From IMG/VR virus record IMGVR_UViG_3300036398_004744, positions 1 to 64,000 of that record: a DNA stretch of 64,000 nt; one strand, 5' to 3'. Positions 55,887 through 64,000 of the stretch are shown in pieces (within the stretch, counting starts at the first letter, position 1; every line of letters begins with the position of its first letter). The notes beneath the pieces were generated by a model, which was not told the origin of the DNA, made no database searches, and worked only from the letters and a program-made list of their open reading frames with translations. This stretch comes from a virus. The translations under genes and the position numbers were made by a program.

Positions 55887-56710
55887 GCCACACCGGACGA
55901 ATCGACGGGATCGACCCCGACGATCTCGATCTCGGGCCCACGACCGTCATCCAGACCCAGGCCCCGCTGGGCTGGAAGCAGGAGGCCGAGTGGCTGGGCC
56001 GGGATCTGTTTGTCGGCTTTCCGTGCTACAAGCAGACCAACCCGGCCACGGCCTGGTGTCTTCTCGCGATCGCGCTCGATCTCGGCAAGGAGAAGGTCAG
56101 GTTCGACATGCAGGTCGGCGACGCGATGATCTACCACGCCCGCAACGAGCTTGCCATGAAGTTTCTTGCGACCCAGGCCCAGTGGCTCCTGTTTCTCGAC
56201 GACGACATGATTCCTCCGATCGGACGCCCAGATTTTCTTCGGGCTATGTGCCGACTGCCAGACTCGTATCCCACGGCTCCCACGGCGCTCCACGTCGCGC
56301 ACCGACTCATGGGCCATGGTGCCGACATCGTTGGAGCCACCTACTTCACCAGGCATCCCCGGGGACGCGCCGTCAACAGTCTGGCGCTCGACCAGACCTA
56401 CCGGGCGAGGGCGGCCTCGTTCCACGATGGCACAATGCCCTGCGACTGGATCGGGACCGGATGTCTGCTCATCCACCGTCGGGTGTTCGAGACGATGCAG
56501 ACCAAGTTTCCAGAGCTCAATCCGACCAACCCCGAGATGCCGTTCAACTTCTTCCAGCCAGAGAATGATGGCCGAGGAGAGGACATCGCCTTCTGTGCCA
56601 GGGCAAAAGAATGCGGATTCCAGCCGCATGTCGACACGATGCTTCACGCACTCCATGTCGGTCATGGGGTCTATGGCATGCACACTTCAGCCCTTGACGA
56701 GGTCCTATGA
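55883..56710 (+). CDS. GT-A glycosyltransferase (275 aa)
   Basis: FVGFPCYKQTNPATAW opens the nucleotide-sugar domain; LLFLDDDMIPP (Asp106-Asp108) is the metal-binding DxD region; ENDGRGEDIAFCARAKECGF is the acceptor-side ED motif. It would transfer a sugar from a nucleotide donor in the cytoplasm. First of four coupled genes inserted between scaffold and capsid genes. Likely targets are virion proteins or the host surface. Confidence 0.8.
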   Translation: MSHTGRIDGIDPDDLDLGPTTVIQTQAPLGWKQEAEWLGRDLFVGFPCYKQTNPATAWCLLAIALDLGKEKVRFDMQVGDAMIYHARNELAMKFLATQAQWLLFLDDDMIPPIGRPDFLRAMCRLPDSYPTAPTALHVAHRLMGHGADIVGATYFTRHPRGRAVNSLALDQTYRARAASFHDGTMPCDWIGTGCLLIHRRVFETMQTKFPELNPTNPEMPFNFFQPENDGRGEDIAFCARAKECGFQPHVDTMLHALHVGHGVYGMHTSALDEVL

Positions 56711-57363
56711 AGATTCTGCCAAACAACATCGCTGTCATCGAGCACGACACCCACATCTCGGCGTGGGTCGAGCAGGCAGGTCGTCTCGACCACGACCAGT
56801 ATGCTCTTCCGGTCATCCTCGAGCACATCAGGCCAGGAGACTGGGTCGTCGACGCCGGAGCCTTTATCGGAGACCACACGAGAGCCTATCTCGACCGGGT
56901 CGGCCCAGACGGGCATGTCGTGGCCTTCGAGATCAATCCTGAGGCCCTCGAGTGTCTCGAGCACAACTGTCCAGAGGCGATCCTCGTGAAGGGAGGCCTC
57001 TCTGACCAGGAGCGGCTGATCGGCTATGCCCAGGCCCTCAATGCCGGAGCCGGGCACGTCGTTGAGACCCCGGGAGAGATCCACCTGATCCCGCTCGACG
57101 CGATCAACCTCGAGAGATGCGACTTCATCAAGCTCGACATCGAGGGATGCGAGCTCGAGGCACTTCATGGCGCCGTCGACACGATTCGCCGATGCCGCCC
57201 GTCCATGTGGATCGAGGTCAACAAGCACGCTCTCGAGAGGCGCGGCACCACGCCAGACCAGCTTCTTGAGTTCATCGGGTCTCTCGGCTACACGACGAGG
57301 TCGTTTCCGCCCGAGCGAGGCCTCCAGTATGACATCCTATGCATCCCGTCGCCGACATCCTGA
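56707..57363 (+). CDS. FkbM-type methyltransferase (218 aa)
   Basis: Motif I GDWVVDAGAFIGDHTRAYL (near residues 44-62) and VVAFEINPEALECLEHN are followed by the FkbM signature CDFIKLDIEGCELEALHGA. The family methylates hydroxyl groups, often on sugars. Set between glycosyltransferases, it probably caps the glycan made by this cassette. Overlaps the next gene by 25 bases. Confidence 0.83.
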   Translation: MKILPNNIAVIEHDTHISAWVEQAGRLDHDQYALPVILEHIRPGDWVVDAGAFIGDHTRAYLDRVGPDGHVVAFEINPEALECLEHNCPEAILVKGGLSDQERLIGYAQALNAGAGHVVETPGEIHLIPLDAINLERCDFIKLDIEGCELEALHGAVDTIRRCRPSMWIEVNKHALERRGTTPDQLLEFIGSLGYTTRSFPPERGLQYDILCIPSPTS

Positions 57364-58031
57364 TCAGGACCTATCCTGGCGACTTCTGCTGGCTGTGGCA
57401 CTGCCTCGACCAGATCAGACGTCACGCCAGGGGATTTCGAAAGGTGCACATCGTGGTGCCAGAGGGAGACTCAGGTCCTCTCCGACACCTGACCGAGGAG
57501 ATCATCCATGAATGTCCCCGCTATCAGGACGACTATCTCGGGCAACAGATCACCAAGATGCTGGCCGACACGTTCACGGATGCCGATCTGGTCATGCACA
57601 TGGATTCAGACGTCATGCTGACCAGAGAGACGTCGCCAGGTGATTTCATGGAAGACGGCCGGGTCGTCCTGTGTCACGAGTCCTATGAAAAGACGGGCAG
57701 CCCGTGGCAGCCGGTCGTGGCCGAGATTCTTGGATGGGCCCCAGAACATGAATTCATGCGCCGTCATCCCTTCATGTATCCCAGGTGGCTCTACGGCGAG
57801 ACGCGCCGGCTGATCGAGCAGATCCACGGGATGCCATTCGAGGAGTATGTCATCTCTCGTCCCCGCCGGAGTTTCAGCGAATTCAACGTGCTCGGAGCCG
57901 TCGCATGGAAGTATTTTTACGGCCAGTTTGTCTGGCGTCTTCCGGAGCAGGGGCGGGTCCATGCCCGCCAGTTCTGGAGCTGGGGAGGAATCGATGCGGC
58001 AAGGGCCGAACTCGAGGAGACACTGAAATGA
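57339..58031 (+). CDS. Glycosyltransferase-like protein with DxD (230 aa)
   Basis: PVADILIRTYPGDFCWLWHC followed by KVHIVVPEGD and ADLVMHMDSDVML (Asp89-Ser-Asp91) has the strand order and DxD of a GT-A enzyme. The later ISRPRRSFSEFNVLGAVAW fits an acceptor loop. Start ATG 57339 lies inside the previous gene. Donor and acceptor unknown. Confidence 0.72.
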   Translation: MHPVADILIRTYPGDFCWLWHCLDQIRRHARGFRKVHIVVPEGDSGPLRHLTEEIIHECPRYQDDYLGQQITKMLADTFTDADLVMHMDSDVMLTRETSPGDFMEDGRVVLCHESYEKTGSPWQPVVAEILGWAPEHEFMRRHPFMYPRWLYGETRRLIEQIHGMPFEEYVISRPRRSFSEFNVLGAVAWKYFYGQFVWRLPEQGRVHARQFWSWGGIDAARAELEETLK

Positions 58032-58780
58032 GCCGCCTTCTCTACATTCTTCAGGTCTGGCACGGCGACGTCGACATGGCAACCGAGGTGGCAAGACTCC
58101 ACGCCGAGATCACCGACGGAACCCCGTATCAGGACGTCGACGCCATGCTCGTCTACCGCAGGGACTGCCCGAGACCGAGGGAGCTCGAGGAACTGCTGGG
58201 CAAATCTTTTTCAGTTGTTCGTCCGTATCGGTCGAGGCGCCATGAGACCGGATTTCCGGCGGGTCCCAACGGCGTCTGGTGCGACATGATGCAACACGTG
58301 GCCGCGATGCACCGGTCAAGCGAGTGGAACTATGACTGCGTCCTGACGACCGAGGCCGACGCGGTCCCGCTTGTCCGCGACTGGCCGCAGAGACTTCTTG
58401 CCGCGTGGGACCGGGCCGAGTCCATGGTGGCTGGATGCTGGCATCCAAACGGCGAGCACCGGGTCGGGCACATCAATGGCAATGCCCTGTTTGATCCGCT
58501 GACCGTGACGCTTGACCCGCGCCTCGCGGGGTGCAGCACGAGAGTCGCCTGGGACACCTACCTGGCAAACGTGTTTCATCAGCTCGGGTGGGAGGACATC
58601 CCAGAGATCAGAAATCTCTACCAGGCCCGGAACGTCGAGCCCTTTGTCTTTGAGCATCTCCTGAAGGACGACTGCGCGTGGCTCCATGGCGTGAAGGACT
58701 CAACCGCGCGCGACTGGGTGAGGCGGCGCCTGGTTTCTTCGCAGAAAAAAAGCTTTTCTATTCTCCCGCAGCGAGGATAA
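58028..58780 (+). CDS. Probable glycosyltransferase-like protein (250 aa)
   Basis: From ATG 58028 (MSRLLYILQVWHGD). The core YDCVLTTEADAVPL resembles the acidic metal-binding site of GT-A folds (E-x-D instead of D-x-D), and GHINGNALFDPLTVTLDP is like a conserved region in phage-borne transferases. Coupled to the previous gene by ATGA. Last gene before the capsid gene. The fold call is moderate. Confidence 0.6.
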   Translation: MSRLLYILQVWHGDVDMATEVARLHAEITDGTPYQDVDAMLVYRRDCPRPRELEELLGKSFSVVRPYRSRRHETGFPAGPNGVWCDMMQHVAAMHRSSEWNYDCVLTTEADAVPLVRDWPQRLLAAWDRAESMVAGCWHPNGEHRVGHINGNALFDPLTVTLDPRLAGCSTRVAWDTYLANVFHQLGWEDIPEIRNLYQARNVEPFVFEHLLKDDCAWLHGVKDSTARDWVRRRLVSSQKKSFSILPQRG

Positions 58781-58793
58781 CTTGCCCCTGCGA

Positions 58794-58850
58794 TTGATCG
58801 CCGAAAGCGATCGGGGAGCCGCGGTCCAGCCGCTGCAAACAGGCCGCACA
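58794..58850 (+). other. Structured leader before the capsid gene
   Basis: The 163-base gap between the glycosylation cassette and the capsid gene holds a GATCGC-CGAAA-GCGATC hairpin (about 58797-58813) and a second GCGG/CCGC stem. No T run follows, so a terminator is unlikely. It may be a 5' leader or mRNA-stabilising structure for the capsid transcript. Confidence 0.4.
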
Positions 58851-58943
58851 CAGTCCTAACGTGCCGAGGACAGAGAGAACGACGACGCGTCTGAAGACAC
58901 GTTGCCATTCAAACCTAAACCTCAGTTAGAAAGCACAAGCAAT

Positions 58944-60152
58944 ATGCCTAATGATTGTATTGATCTGTCGGCCGTACAGAATTTCGCGGCCAAGGACGTC
59001 AACCGTATTGTCGGCCAGATCGCAAAGGTCCTGGCTCGCAAGAGTCCGTATATGAACGTCCTCAAGGGCGGAACCATTCCGAACGTCTCGGATGTCGTCC
59101 GCTCAGTCGTGCAGGAACGCGCCGTGATGAACGCATCGCTCTCAGAGCCCTCGTTCACCAACGACGTCGAACTCTGCGGTGTCGGCGCCGACCCGGATGA
59201 AGTCGGCTCGACCGAATACCAATATCAGCTGCAGTCCCTCCGTGGCCGCGGTCCTCGCGTCTGCGTGAAGACCAGTCGCACCGCGTTCAAGGGAGCCTAT
59301 CTCCAGGCCCAGATGGCCCTGGAAAAAGGAATCCTGCAGATCATGAACTCCGACATCCGCGCCACGCTCCTGCGTCGCTCCGGTGTCAAGTTCGTCGCCA
59401 AGAAGGGCGTCTCCTTTGACAATCTTGTCACCGGCGATTCTCAGCAGATCGACACTCCGTTCTACAACTCGCTGCCCGACGCACAGATGAACTTCCGCAC
59501 GCTCTACAAGCTCGGAACTCTCCTGCGCGAGGATCTCCTCGCGGAGCCCTTCGGCACCGAGCGTGGTGACTTCTTCATGGTGATCGCATCGATCGACCAG
59601 ATCGAAGCCTTCCGCAACGATGCAGACGTCAAGGAAGACCTGCTCTACGTCACGGCCGGTTCGTTCCGCCTCGGCAATGAGGCCCTCACGGGCTATTCGT
59701 TCCAGGGGTATCGCGGATTCGCCCTTGGCGTCGACAGTCAGCCTCTCCGCTTCAACGCCCTCAACGGTTCTGGTCAGCCCATCCTGATCGAGCCCGAGAT
59801 TGGCGTGTCCGTCACCAACGGCAAGGGTTCTCGTCGCAACCCCGCGTGGGTCTCGGCGCAGTATGAGATCGGCTTCCTCGTTGCCGGCGACAGCTTCTCG
59901 CGGCTCACGCCCGAGCGCTACACCGGCGAGGGATCGTTCAAGTTTGCGCCTCAGCTCCACATGGGCGAGCTCGAATGGGTCGCGCAGCGTGACAACGACT
60001 GCAACCTGTTCCTCGACTACGGGCAGCACATCTACCAGATCAGCCGGGCATACCAGCCGATCCGGCCGCATGCCGTGGTGCCTTTCGCCTACAAGCGCTG
60101 CACCTTCGACACCGGCCTTGAGACCTGCTTGACCAGTTCAACGGGACTCTAA
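58944..60152 (+). CDS. Major capsid protein (402 aa)
   Basis: ATG 58944 (MPNDCIDLSAVQNF) is preferred over an in-frame TTG 42 bases upstream. The order of an N-arm, a long spine helix (FKGAYLQAQMALEKGILQIM) and beta regions (SFRLGNEALTGYSFQGYRGF) fits an HK97-fold podovirus capsid protein. The assignment rests on this and on its place after the scaffold. More T-ending codons (GTT, GGT) than neighbours hint at high expression. A strong hairpin follows the stop. Confidence 0.82.
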   Translation: MPNDCIDLSAVQNFAAKDVNRIVGQIAKVLARKSPYMNVLKGGTIPNVSDVVRSVVQERAVMNASLSEPSFTNDVELCGVGADPDEVGSTEYQYQLQSLRGRGPRVCVKTSRTAFKGAYLQAQMALEKGILQIMNSDIRATLLRRSGVKFVAKKGVSFDNLVTGDSQQIDTPFYNSLPDAQMNFRTLYKLGTLLREDLLAEPFGTERGDFFMVIASIDQIEAFRNDADVKEDLLYVTAGSFRLGNEALTGYSFQGYRGFALGVDSQPLRFNALNGSGQPILIEPEIGVSVTNGKGSRRNPAWVSAQYEIGFLVAGDSFSRLTPERYTGEGSFKFAPQLHMGELEWVAQRDNDCNLFLDYGQHIYQISRAYQPIRPHAVVPFAYKRCTFDTGLETCLTSSTGL

Positions 60153-60169
60153 TCTGGTTCGATACATCG

Positions 60170-60214
60170 GGGAGGGGGCCAGCGGGCAATGGTGGGAAGC
60201 CCCCTCTCCGATAA
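60170..60214 (+). other. Strong hairpin after the capsid gene
   Basis: TCGGGGAGGGGGC pairs with GCCCCCTCTCCGA around an ~18-base loop, right after the capsid stop. It lacks a T tract, so it is probably an mRNA-stabilising or attenuating structure rather than a full terminator. Confidence 0.5.
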
Positions 60215-60240
60215 TCGACCCAGAAAAGAAAACCTGAGAC

Positions 60241-60597
60241 ATGTTCAAGGACTCCAGCCTAGATCCGGCCGTCTATCTTCCCGGCGCCACGACGCTGCGG
60301 GACTATGCGACTGACCTCGAGGGACGAACATCCTTTGTCCGTCGCAGCAACCTCAGGTCTGACAGTCCCCCGACCCAGTTCGACGACGCCAATCGAGGTT
60401 ACCGCCGCGGTTCTGTCTGGCTCCAGGACTACCAGCAGACCCAGATTGTCTGGATGTGCATGGACTCGACGCCGGGAGATGCCCGCTGGGCGGCCTTTGC
60501 CTACGGTCAGGCGCCCCTCACCTTTCCCTTCGACATGGGTTTTGTGGTTGACACGGTCATCATTTTTACATACGATCTTGGGGGACTGACCGCATAG
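60241..60597 (+). CDS. Small fibre-type virion protein (118 aa)
   Basis: An N-terminal part (LDPAVYLPGATTLRDYATDL) precedes the block GYRRGSVWLQDYQQTQIVWM, CMDSTPGDARW. That G-x-x-x-G-S-x-W ... x-C-x-D-x-T-x-G-x-A-x-W pattern is a repeated tip domain of tail fibres. As a stand-alone gene beside the spikes it may be a fibre subunit or adaptor. Confidence 0.6.
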   Translation: MFKDSSLDPAVYLPGATTLRDYATDLEGRTSFVRRSNLRSDSPPTQFDDANRGYRRGSVWLQDYQQTQIVWMCMDSTPGDARWAAFAYGQAPLTFPFDMGFVVDTVIIFTYDLGGLTA

Positions 60598-60599
60598 CC

Positions 60600-63041
60600 A
60601 TGGCAAACATCCTACAGCTCAGACGCGGCACGACCGCACAGAACGATGCCTTCACCGGCTCAGTCGCCGAGGTCACTGTGGACACTGACCGCGACAGTCT
60701 TCGAGTCCACGACGGCGTGACCGTCGGCGGCAAGGAGATCGCAGACCTCGCCACGGCGATTCCGCTTCTCACCGACGCGACCACGGTCGGCCCCGCAGAT
60801 GAGTTTGTTGTCCGTCAGTCTGGCATCGTCAAGAGGGCCACGTCAAACGAGTTTCTTAACGGGACGGGAACGGTCACTGCCACCGGTAGCACGACCGGGC
60901 GAACTCTTGCCACTCGCTTTGCCGACACCATCAACGTCAAAGACTTCGGCGCGATTGGTGATGGTGTGGCTAACGATACGGCGGCGATACAGGCCGCCAT
61001 CACCGCATCTCCCGTTGTCATGTTTCCTGCCGGAAACTATTTGCTGACATCTGCCATTTCTGTTCCAAGCAACAGAACCATTATTGGAACATCCGCAAAT
61101 CTTATATTTGACGGATCTGCGCGTAACTGCGTCACGCTTTCAAGCGTCAGCAACGTGCAGATTGAGGGGCTAACAATGACCTCAAGTGCAATTGCTCCAA
61201 ATAGCACATTCGCGTCAATTAACATTGTTGCTTGCTCTAATGTTTCAATTCGCGAGTGTTCTGCCATTGCGGCAAATCTTATACGATGCACCAGTTCAGG
61301 AGCCAATTATGCCGCCGTGATCGCGGACGAGTCTGATCCTAATTTTAATTGCAGCAGAGATATAAAAATTGTTGATTGCGAAAGCGCGGGGGCTGGGGCT
61401 GTTGGAACGGCCATAAGCGTCAGATATTCAATACGATGGTCTATCAACAACTGCAGAGTCTTCAATTGCAGGCATGGCATAGATTTTTGGGGCGGGGACA
61501 GCAATCCGGCTGTAAACGGCGCGTTGGTCAACGAGCGCAAGAGTCAACTCGGAGTAATAGCCAACTGTATTGTTCATAACGCGAGTCTAGGAGGCATTTG
61601 GGGATCAATGGGACAAAATATCAGCATCACAGGGTGCGTTGTTGAAAATTGCGGCGATGTAGGCATTGATTTTGAGGGCTGCTTTGACTGCTCTGCCACT
61701 GGCAATAGCGTTTACAATGCAACTAATGGTGGATTGACTATTTTCTTCCTAAACAGAAACATCACGTTTTCTGGTAATTCTGTTGTGCAACCAGCAGAAC
61801 GTCCCTGTCTTCGCGTTTACAATTCGGGACTGAGCGCAGACAACAAGTCGCTTGTCGTTACCGGCAACACGTTCCGAAGCGAAACAGGCATTTCGGCAGT
61901 AGATTGTAACAGCGGCCCAGTCGAGAGCATTGTTGTCGTTGGAAACATTTTTCAAAACGTGCGGCTTGCTCCTTCTAGTAACAATTCTCGCTATGTGACT
62001 GTCAGCGGAAACTCCTTGTTGTTCACGATCAATAGTTTGAATGCCGTCACGGCGGGCACATGCACAATCACCATCGCCTCGCCAGCGGTCATTACCAAAA
62101 CGGCGCACGGGCTGCTGGCCGATACGCCTGTTGTTTTCAGCACAACTGGGGCGCTGCCGACCGGACTGACGGCGGGCACGATTTACTACGTCCTCTCGTC
62201 GGGACTGGGCGCCGATTCATTTGAAGTCAGCACAACGGTCGGCGGATCGGCGGTCAATACAAGCGGGAGCCAAAGCGGCACGCACACGGTGACAGTAGTT
62301 TCCGCCTTTGCGGGCATCTTTGTTAATGCCCTTAACGGCGGAAACGGTGGAAGAAGTTTTATCGGAAACAACACGGTCATTTCGACTGCCACGCAGCCAG
62401 CAGGATCTCAGGGCATCAGCGTGAGACAAACAGATTTCAACCAGTTTGGAAGACACTTCATCACTGGCAACATGATCAACGGGTTTCCCGTCGATATTGA
62501 AACTGACAACGCGGGAAGCAACGCCGGAAGATTTGGACGCTTTATCATCACCAACAATTCGCTTGGAACTCCGTCCTACGTTCGCACCGAAACTGGCGCG
62601 GCCAATTCTGTGGTTTTTATCAAAAACAACAATCACAATGGCGAGTATTGGCCAAACGCGGTCCCGACGACCGGAAGATGGGATGCCGGCACGATTGTCT
62701 ACGATGACACTCCGTCTGCCGGTGACACGGTCGGATGGGTGTGCGTCACCACCGGTGAGCCCGGGACGTGGCAAAAATTTGGCGGCATCAATCTATCTGG
62801 TTCCGCGACGTTCAATCCTGGCAACCTGATCGACGGCGACGGCGAAACAACTACCGTCACCGTCACTGGAGCCGCCCTTGGCGACTATGCCGAGGCCAGC
62901 TTTTCGCTCGACCTGCAGGGCATCACGGTCACGGCGTGGGTCAGCGCGGCTGACACCGTCAGCGTCCGCTTCCAGAATGAAACGGGAGGCACCATCAATC
63001 TCGGCAGCGGAACTCTCCGCGCCCGTGTTTTCAAACCATGA
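60600..63041 (+). CDS. Tail spike with Mtd-like N-terminus and beta-helix (813 aa)
   Basis: Residues 1-50 (LQLRRGTTAQNDAFTG, EVTVDTDRDSLRVHDG) match the N-terminal domain of the major tropism determinant type. NVKDFGAIGDGVANDTAAIQ (about residues 115-135) opens a pectate-lyase-like right-handed beta-helix to about residue 460, with repeated NCxV and SGN turns. A module HGLLADTPVVFSTTGALP (near 497) resembles the repeats in the tail adaptor. The C-terminus (PNAVPTTGRWDAGTIVYDDT) is a common fibre end domain. Likely depolymerase or receptor-binding spike. The centre is lower in GC than its flanks. Confidence 0.8.
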   Translation: MANILQLRRGTTAQNDAFTGSVAEVTVDTDRDSLRVHDGVTVGGKEIADLATAIPLLTDATTVGPADEFVVRQSGIVKRATSNEFLNGTGTVTATGSTTGRTLATRFADTINVKDFGAIGDGVANDTAAIQAAITASPVVMFPAGNYLLTSAISVPSNRTIIGTSANLIFDGSARNCVTLSSVSNVQIEGLTMTSSAIAPNSTFASINIVACSNVSIRECSAIAANLIRCTSSGANYAAVIADESDPNFNCSRDIKIVDCESAGAGAVGTAISVRYSIRWSINNCRVFNCRHGIDFWGGDSNPAVNGALVNERKSQLGVIANCIVHNASLGGIWGSMGQNISITGCVVENCGDVGIDFEGCFDCSATGNSVYNATNGGLTIFFLNRNITFSGNSVVQPAERPCLRVYNSGLSADNKSLVVTGNTFRSETGISAVDCNSGPVESIVVVGNIFQNVRLAPSSNNSRYVTVSGNSLLFTINSLNAVTAGTCTITIASPAVITKTAHGLLADTPVVFSTTGALPTGLTAGTIYYVLSSGLGADSFEVSTTVGGSAVNTSGSQSGTHTVTVVSAFAGIFVNALNGGNGGRSFIGNNTVISTATQPAGSQGISVRQTDFNQFGRHFITGNMINGFPVDIETDNAGSNAGRFGRFIITNNSLGTPSYVRTETGAANSVVFIKNNNHNGEYWPNAVPTTGRWDAGTIVYDDTPSAGDTVGWVCVTTGEPGTWQKFGGINLSGSATFNPGNLIDGDGETTTVTVTGAALGDYAEASFSLDLQGITVTAWVSAADTVSVRFQNETGGTINLGSGTLRARVFKP

Positions 63042-63057
63042 CCCCATCCCCATTCCA

Positions 63058-64000
63058 ATGCCCATAGCAAGTCAACTACAGCTAAGACGCGGGACGACCC
63101 CGCAGCACGCCGTCTTCACGGGTGCTCCCGGAGAGGTCACCGTCGACACCGACAAGAAGACGACCGTCGTGCATGATGGATCGACCGCCGGCGGATTTCC
63201 GCTGTCTCGCGAGTCAGTCATTGCGACTGGCTCTGTCACTCGCCGGTCAATCTCCGATCGCCTTGCCGGTATGCTCAGTCCGAGAGATTTTGGCGCCGTG
63301 GGTGATGGCGTGACAGATGATACCGCCGCCTTGCAGGCATTCTTCAGTCATATTGCCACAAATGATGTGGGTGCGGCCAACGCAAGCGGGACATATCTTG
63401 TTTCTGTTGGAATCACATTTGGATCCGATGACGCGGTTATAGCCACGCGCAACATTTATGGCAACATGACCCTCAATGCCGGAGCGGCCATTGACACCAT
63501 GTTCACGCTCAATGGATTTCCTCAAGGAACTTGGAGCGGAACCATCACCGTCAACGGGACAGGCAGCACTTCCTATTCTTCACGAACATGCCGCCGCGGA
63601 ATCTTGGTAAAACGCTGCAGGGCTGGTTCACTCGATGTCGTCCAAGCCAACAACTTTAGTCAGCACGGAGTTTATGTAATTGCCACTTCACCGGACAACA
63701 ACAACTTCCTTAACATGGGCCGCGTTTCGTGCGTCAACATTGGAAGCGCACATCCCGGCGGATCAAATCTTACAGCCAACTGGTCTTCTCCCACCAACAG
63801 CGGTTCCGGCAACAGCGGTGGGCAACGCACGACCATTACCGTGGACACGCTGCCGCCAACCACGGTTGGGCCTAACGGCGAAAGCCCGCTGGCCGTTCGC
63901 GTCCGCACTTACACGGGAACCGGAACGTATGACCCGCCAAGTCTGGCTCCGAACTCCAGCGCCACGACAGTTATTACCGTCACAGGAGCCGCGCGCGGAG
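63058..64000 (+). CDS. Second Mtd-like tail spike, 3' end beyond the window
   Basis: ATG 63058 opens a frame that stays open to the last base. Residues 1-45 (LQLRRGTTPQHAVFTG, EVTVDTDKKTTVVHDG) copy the N-terminal domain of the preceding spike, and PRDFGAVGDGVTDDTAALQA again opens a beta-helix-like domain. The rest is Ser/Thr/Asn-rich beta sequence. The gene is a paralogue with a divergent body. The receptor-binding end is not seen. Confidence 0.75.
   Translation, partial: MPIASQLQLRRGTTPQHAVFTGAPGEVTVDTDKKTTVVHDGSTAGGFPLSRESVIATGSVTRRSISDRLAGMLSPRDFGAVGDGVTDDTAALQAFFSHIATNDVGAANASGTYLVSVGITFGSDDAVIATRNIYGNMTLNAGAAIDTMFTLNGFPQGTWSGTITVNGTGSTSYSSRTCRRGILVKRCRAGSLDVVQANNFSQHGVYVIATSPDNNNFLNMGRVSCVNIGSAHPGGSNLTANWSSPTNSGSGNSGGQRTTITVDTLPPTTVGPNGESPLAVRVRTYTGTGTYDPPSLAPNSSATTVITVTGAARG

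Noticed and set aside
1-64000. CRISPR array, integrase, transposase or insertion sequence
   Set aside because: No regularly spaced repeats and no recombinase or DDE/tyrosine motifs in any plausible ORF.

Overview
This window is most of a tailed bacteriophage genome, and the virion genes are those of a podovirus. It contains large and small terminase, portal, scaffold, major capsid protein, a T7-type two-part tail tube (adaptor and nozzle), a row of internal or ejection proteins ending in a 2,751-residue protein, and tail fibres or spikes at both window edges. I see no tape-measure protein, tail sheath, integrase, RNA polymerase, tRNA or CRISPR array. The host is probably Gram-negative, because a small lipoprotein with a lipobox sits in the lysis cassette. 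Nothing in the sequence names the host further. Both ends of the window cut through fibre genes, which fits a circular or circularly permuted genome sampled in the middle of its fibre region.

Layout. (1) 1-29556, plus strand, late genes: a cut fibre gene and a paralogous fibre; a lysis cassette of very short genes (membrane protein, lipoprotein, M15-type peptidase endolysin); a metallophosphoesterase and an acetyltransferase; tail adaptor and nozzle, each enlarged by repeat domains; a PAPS-reductase-like gene; five small proteins that all begin Met-Gly-Gly; a 470-aa and a 2,751-aa internal protein; two more virion or fibre proteins. (2) 29558-47675, minus strand, replication and nucleotide metabolism: DUF2786 and DUF932 proteins, D5-like primase-helicase, class I methyltransferase, a thymidylate-synthase-family enzyme with a dCMP-type active site, nucleotide kinase, Nudix hydrolase, family A DNA polymerase, an acyl-carrier-like protein lacking its prosthetic-group serine, Cas4-like nuclease, dCMP deaminase, SF2 helicase, and many small unknown proteins. 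(3) 47676-48001, an AT-rich divergent control region. (4) 48002-64000, plus strand, packaging and head genes: RuvC-like resolvase, terminases, zinc-binding small proteins, portal, scaffold, a four-gene glycosylation cassette, capsid protein, spikes.

Genes are packed head to tail, very often with an ATGA stop/start overlap. Nearly every break in these chains on the minus strand holds a promoter of one recognisable family: a TTTACW- or TTCNNN-type -35, a 16-17 base spacer usually carrying a GGCAGCC-type palindrome, a -10 ending exactly 10 bases before the ATG in six of seven cases, and no Shine-Dalgarno. This implies near-leaderless early mRNAs. Three similar promoters lie before late genes at 14578, 16222 and 27723. 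Two strong intrinsic terminators sit immediately before promoters, so the early arm is a series of terminate-and-restart units.

Working together, the largest early unit (42569 to 34110) combines dCMP deaminase, nuclease, polymerase, Nudix hydrolase, nucleotide kinase, a possible dCMP hydroxymethylase or methylase, and a methyltransferase, which suggests the phage may carry modified cytosine. The virion arm suggests decorated (glycosylated) capsids and a host-binding surface built from many exchangeable repeat modules.
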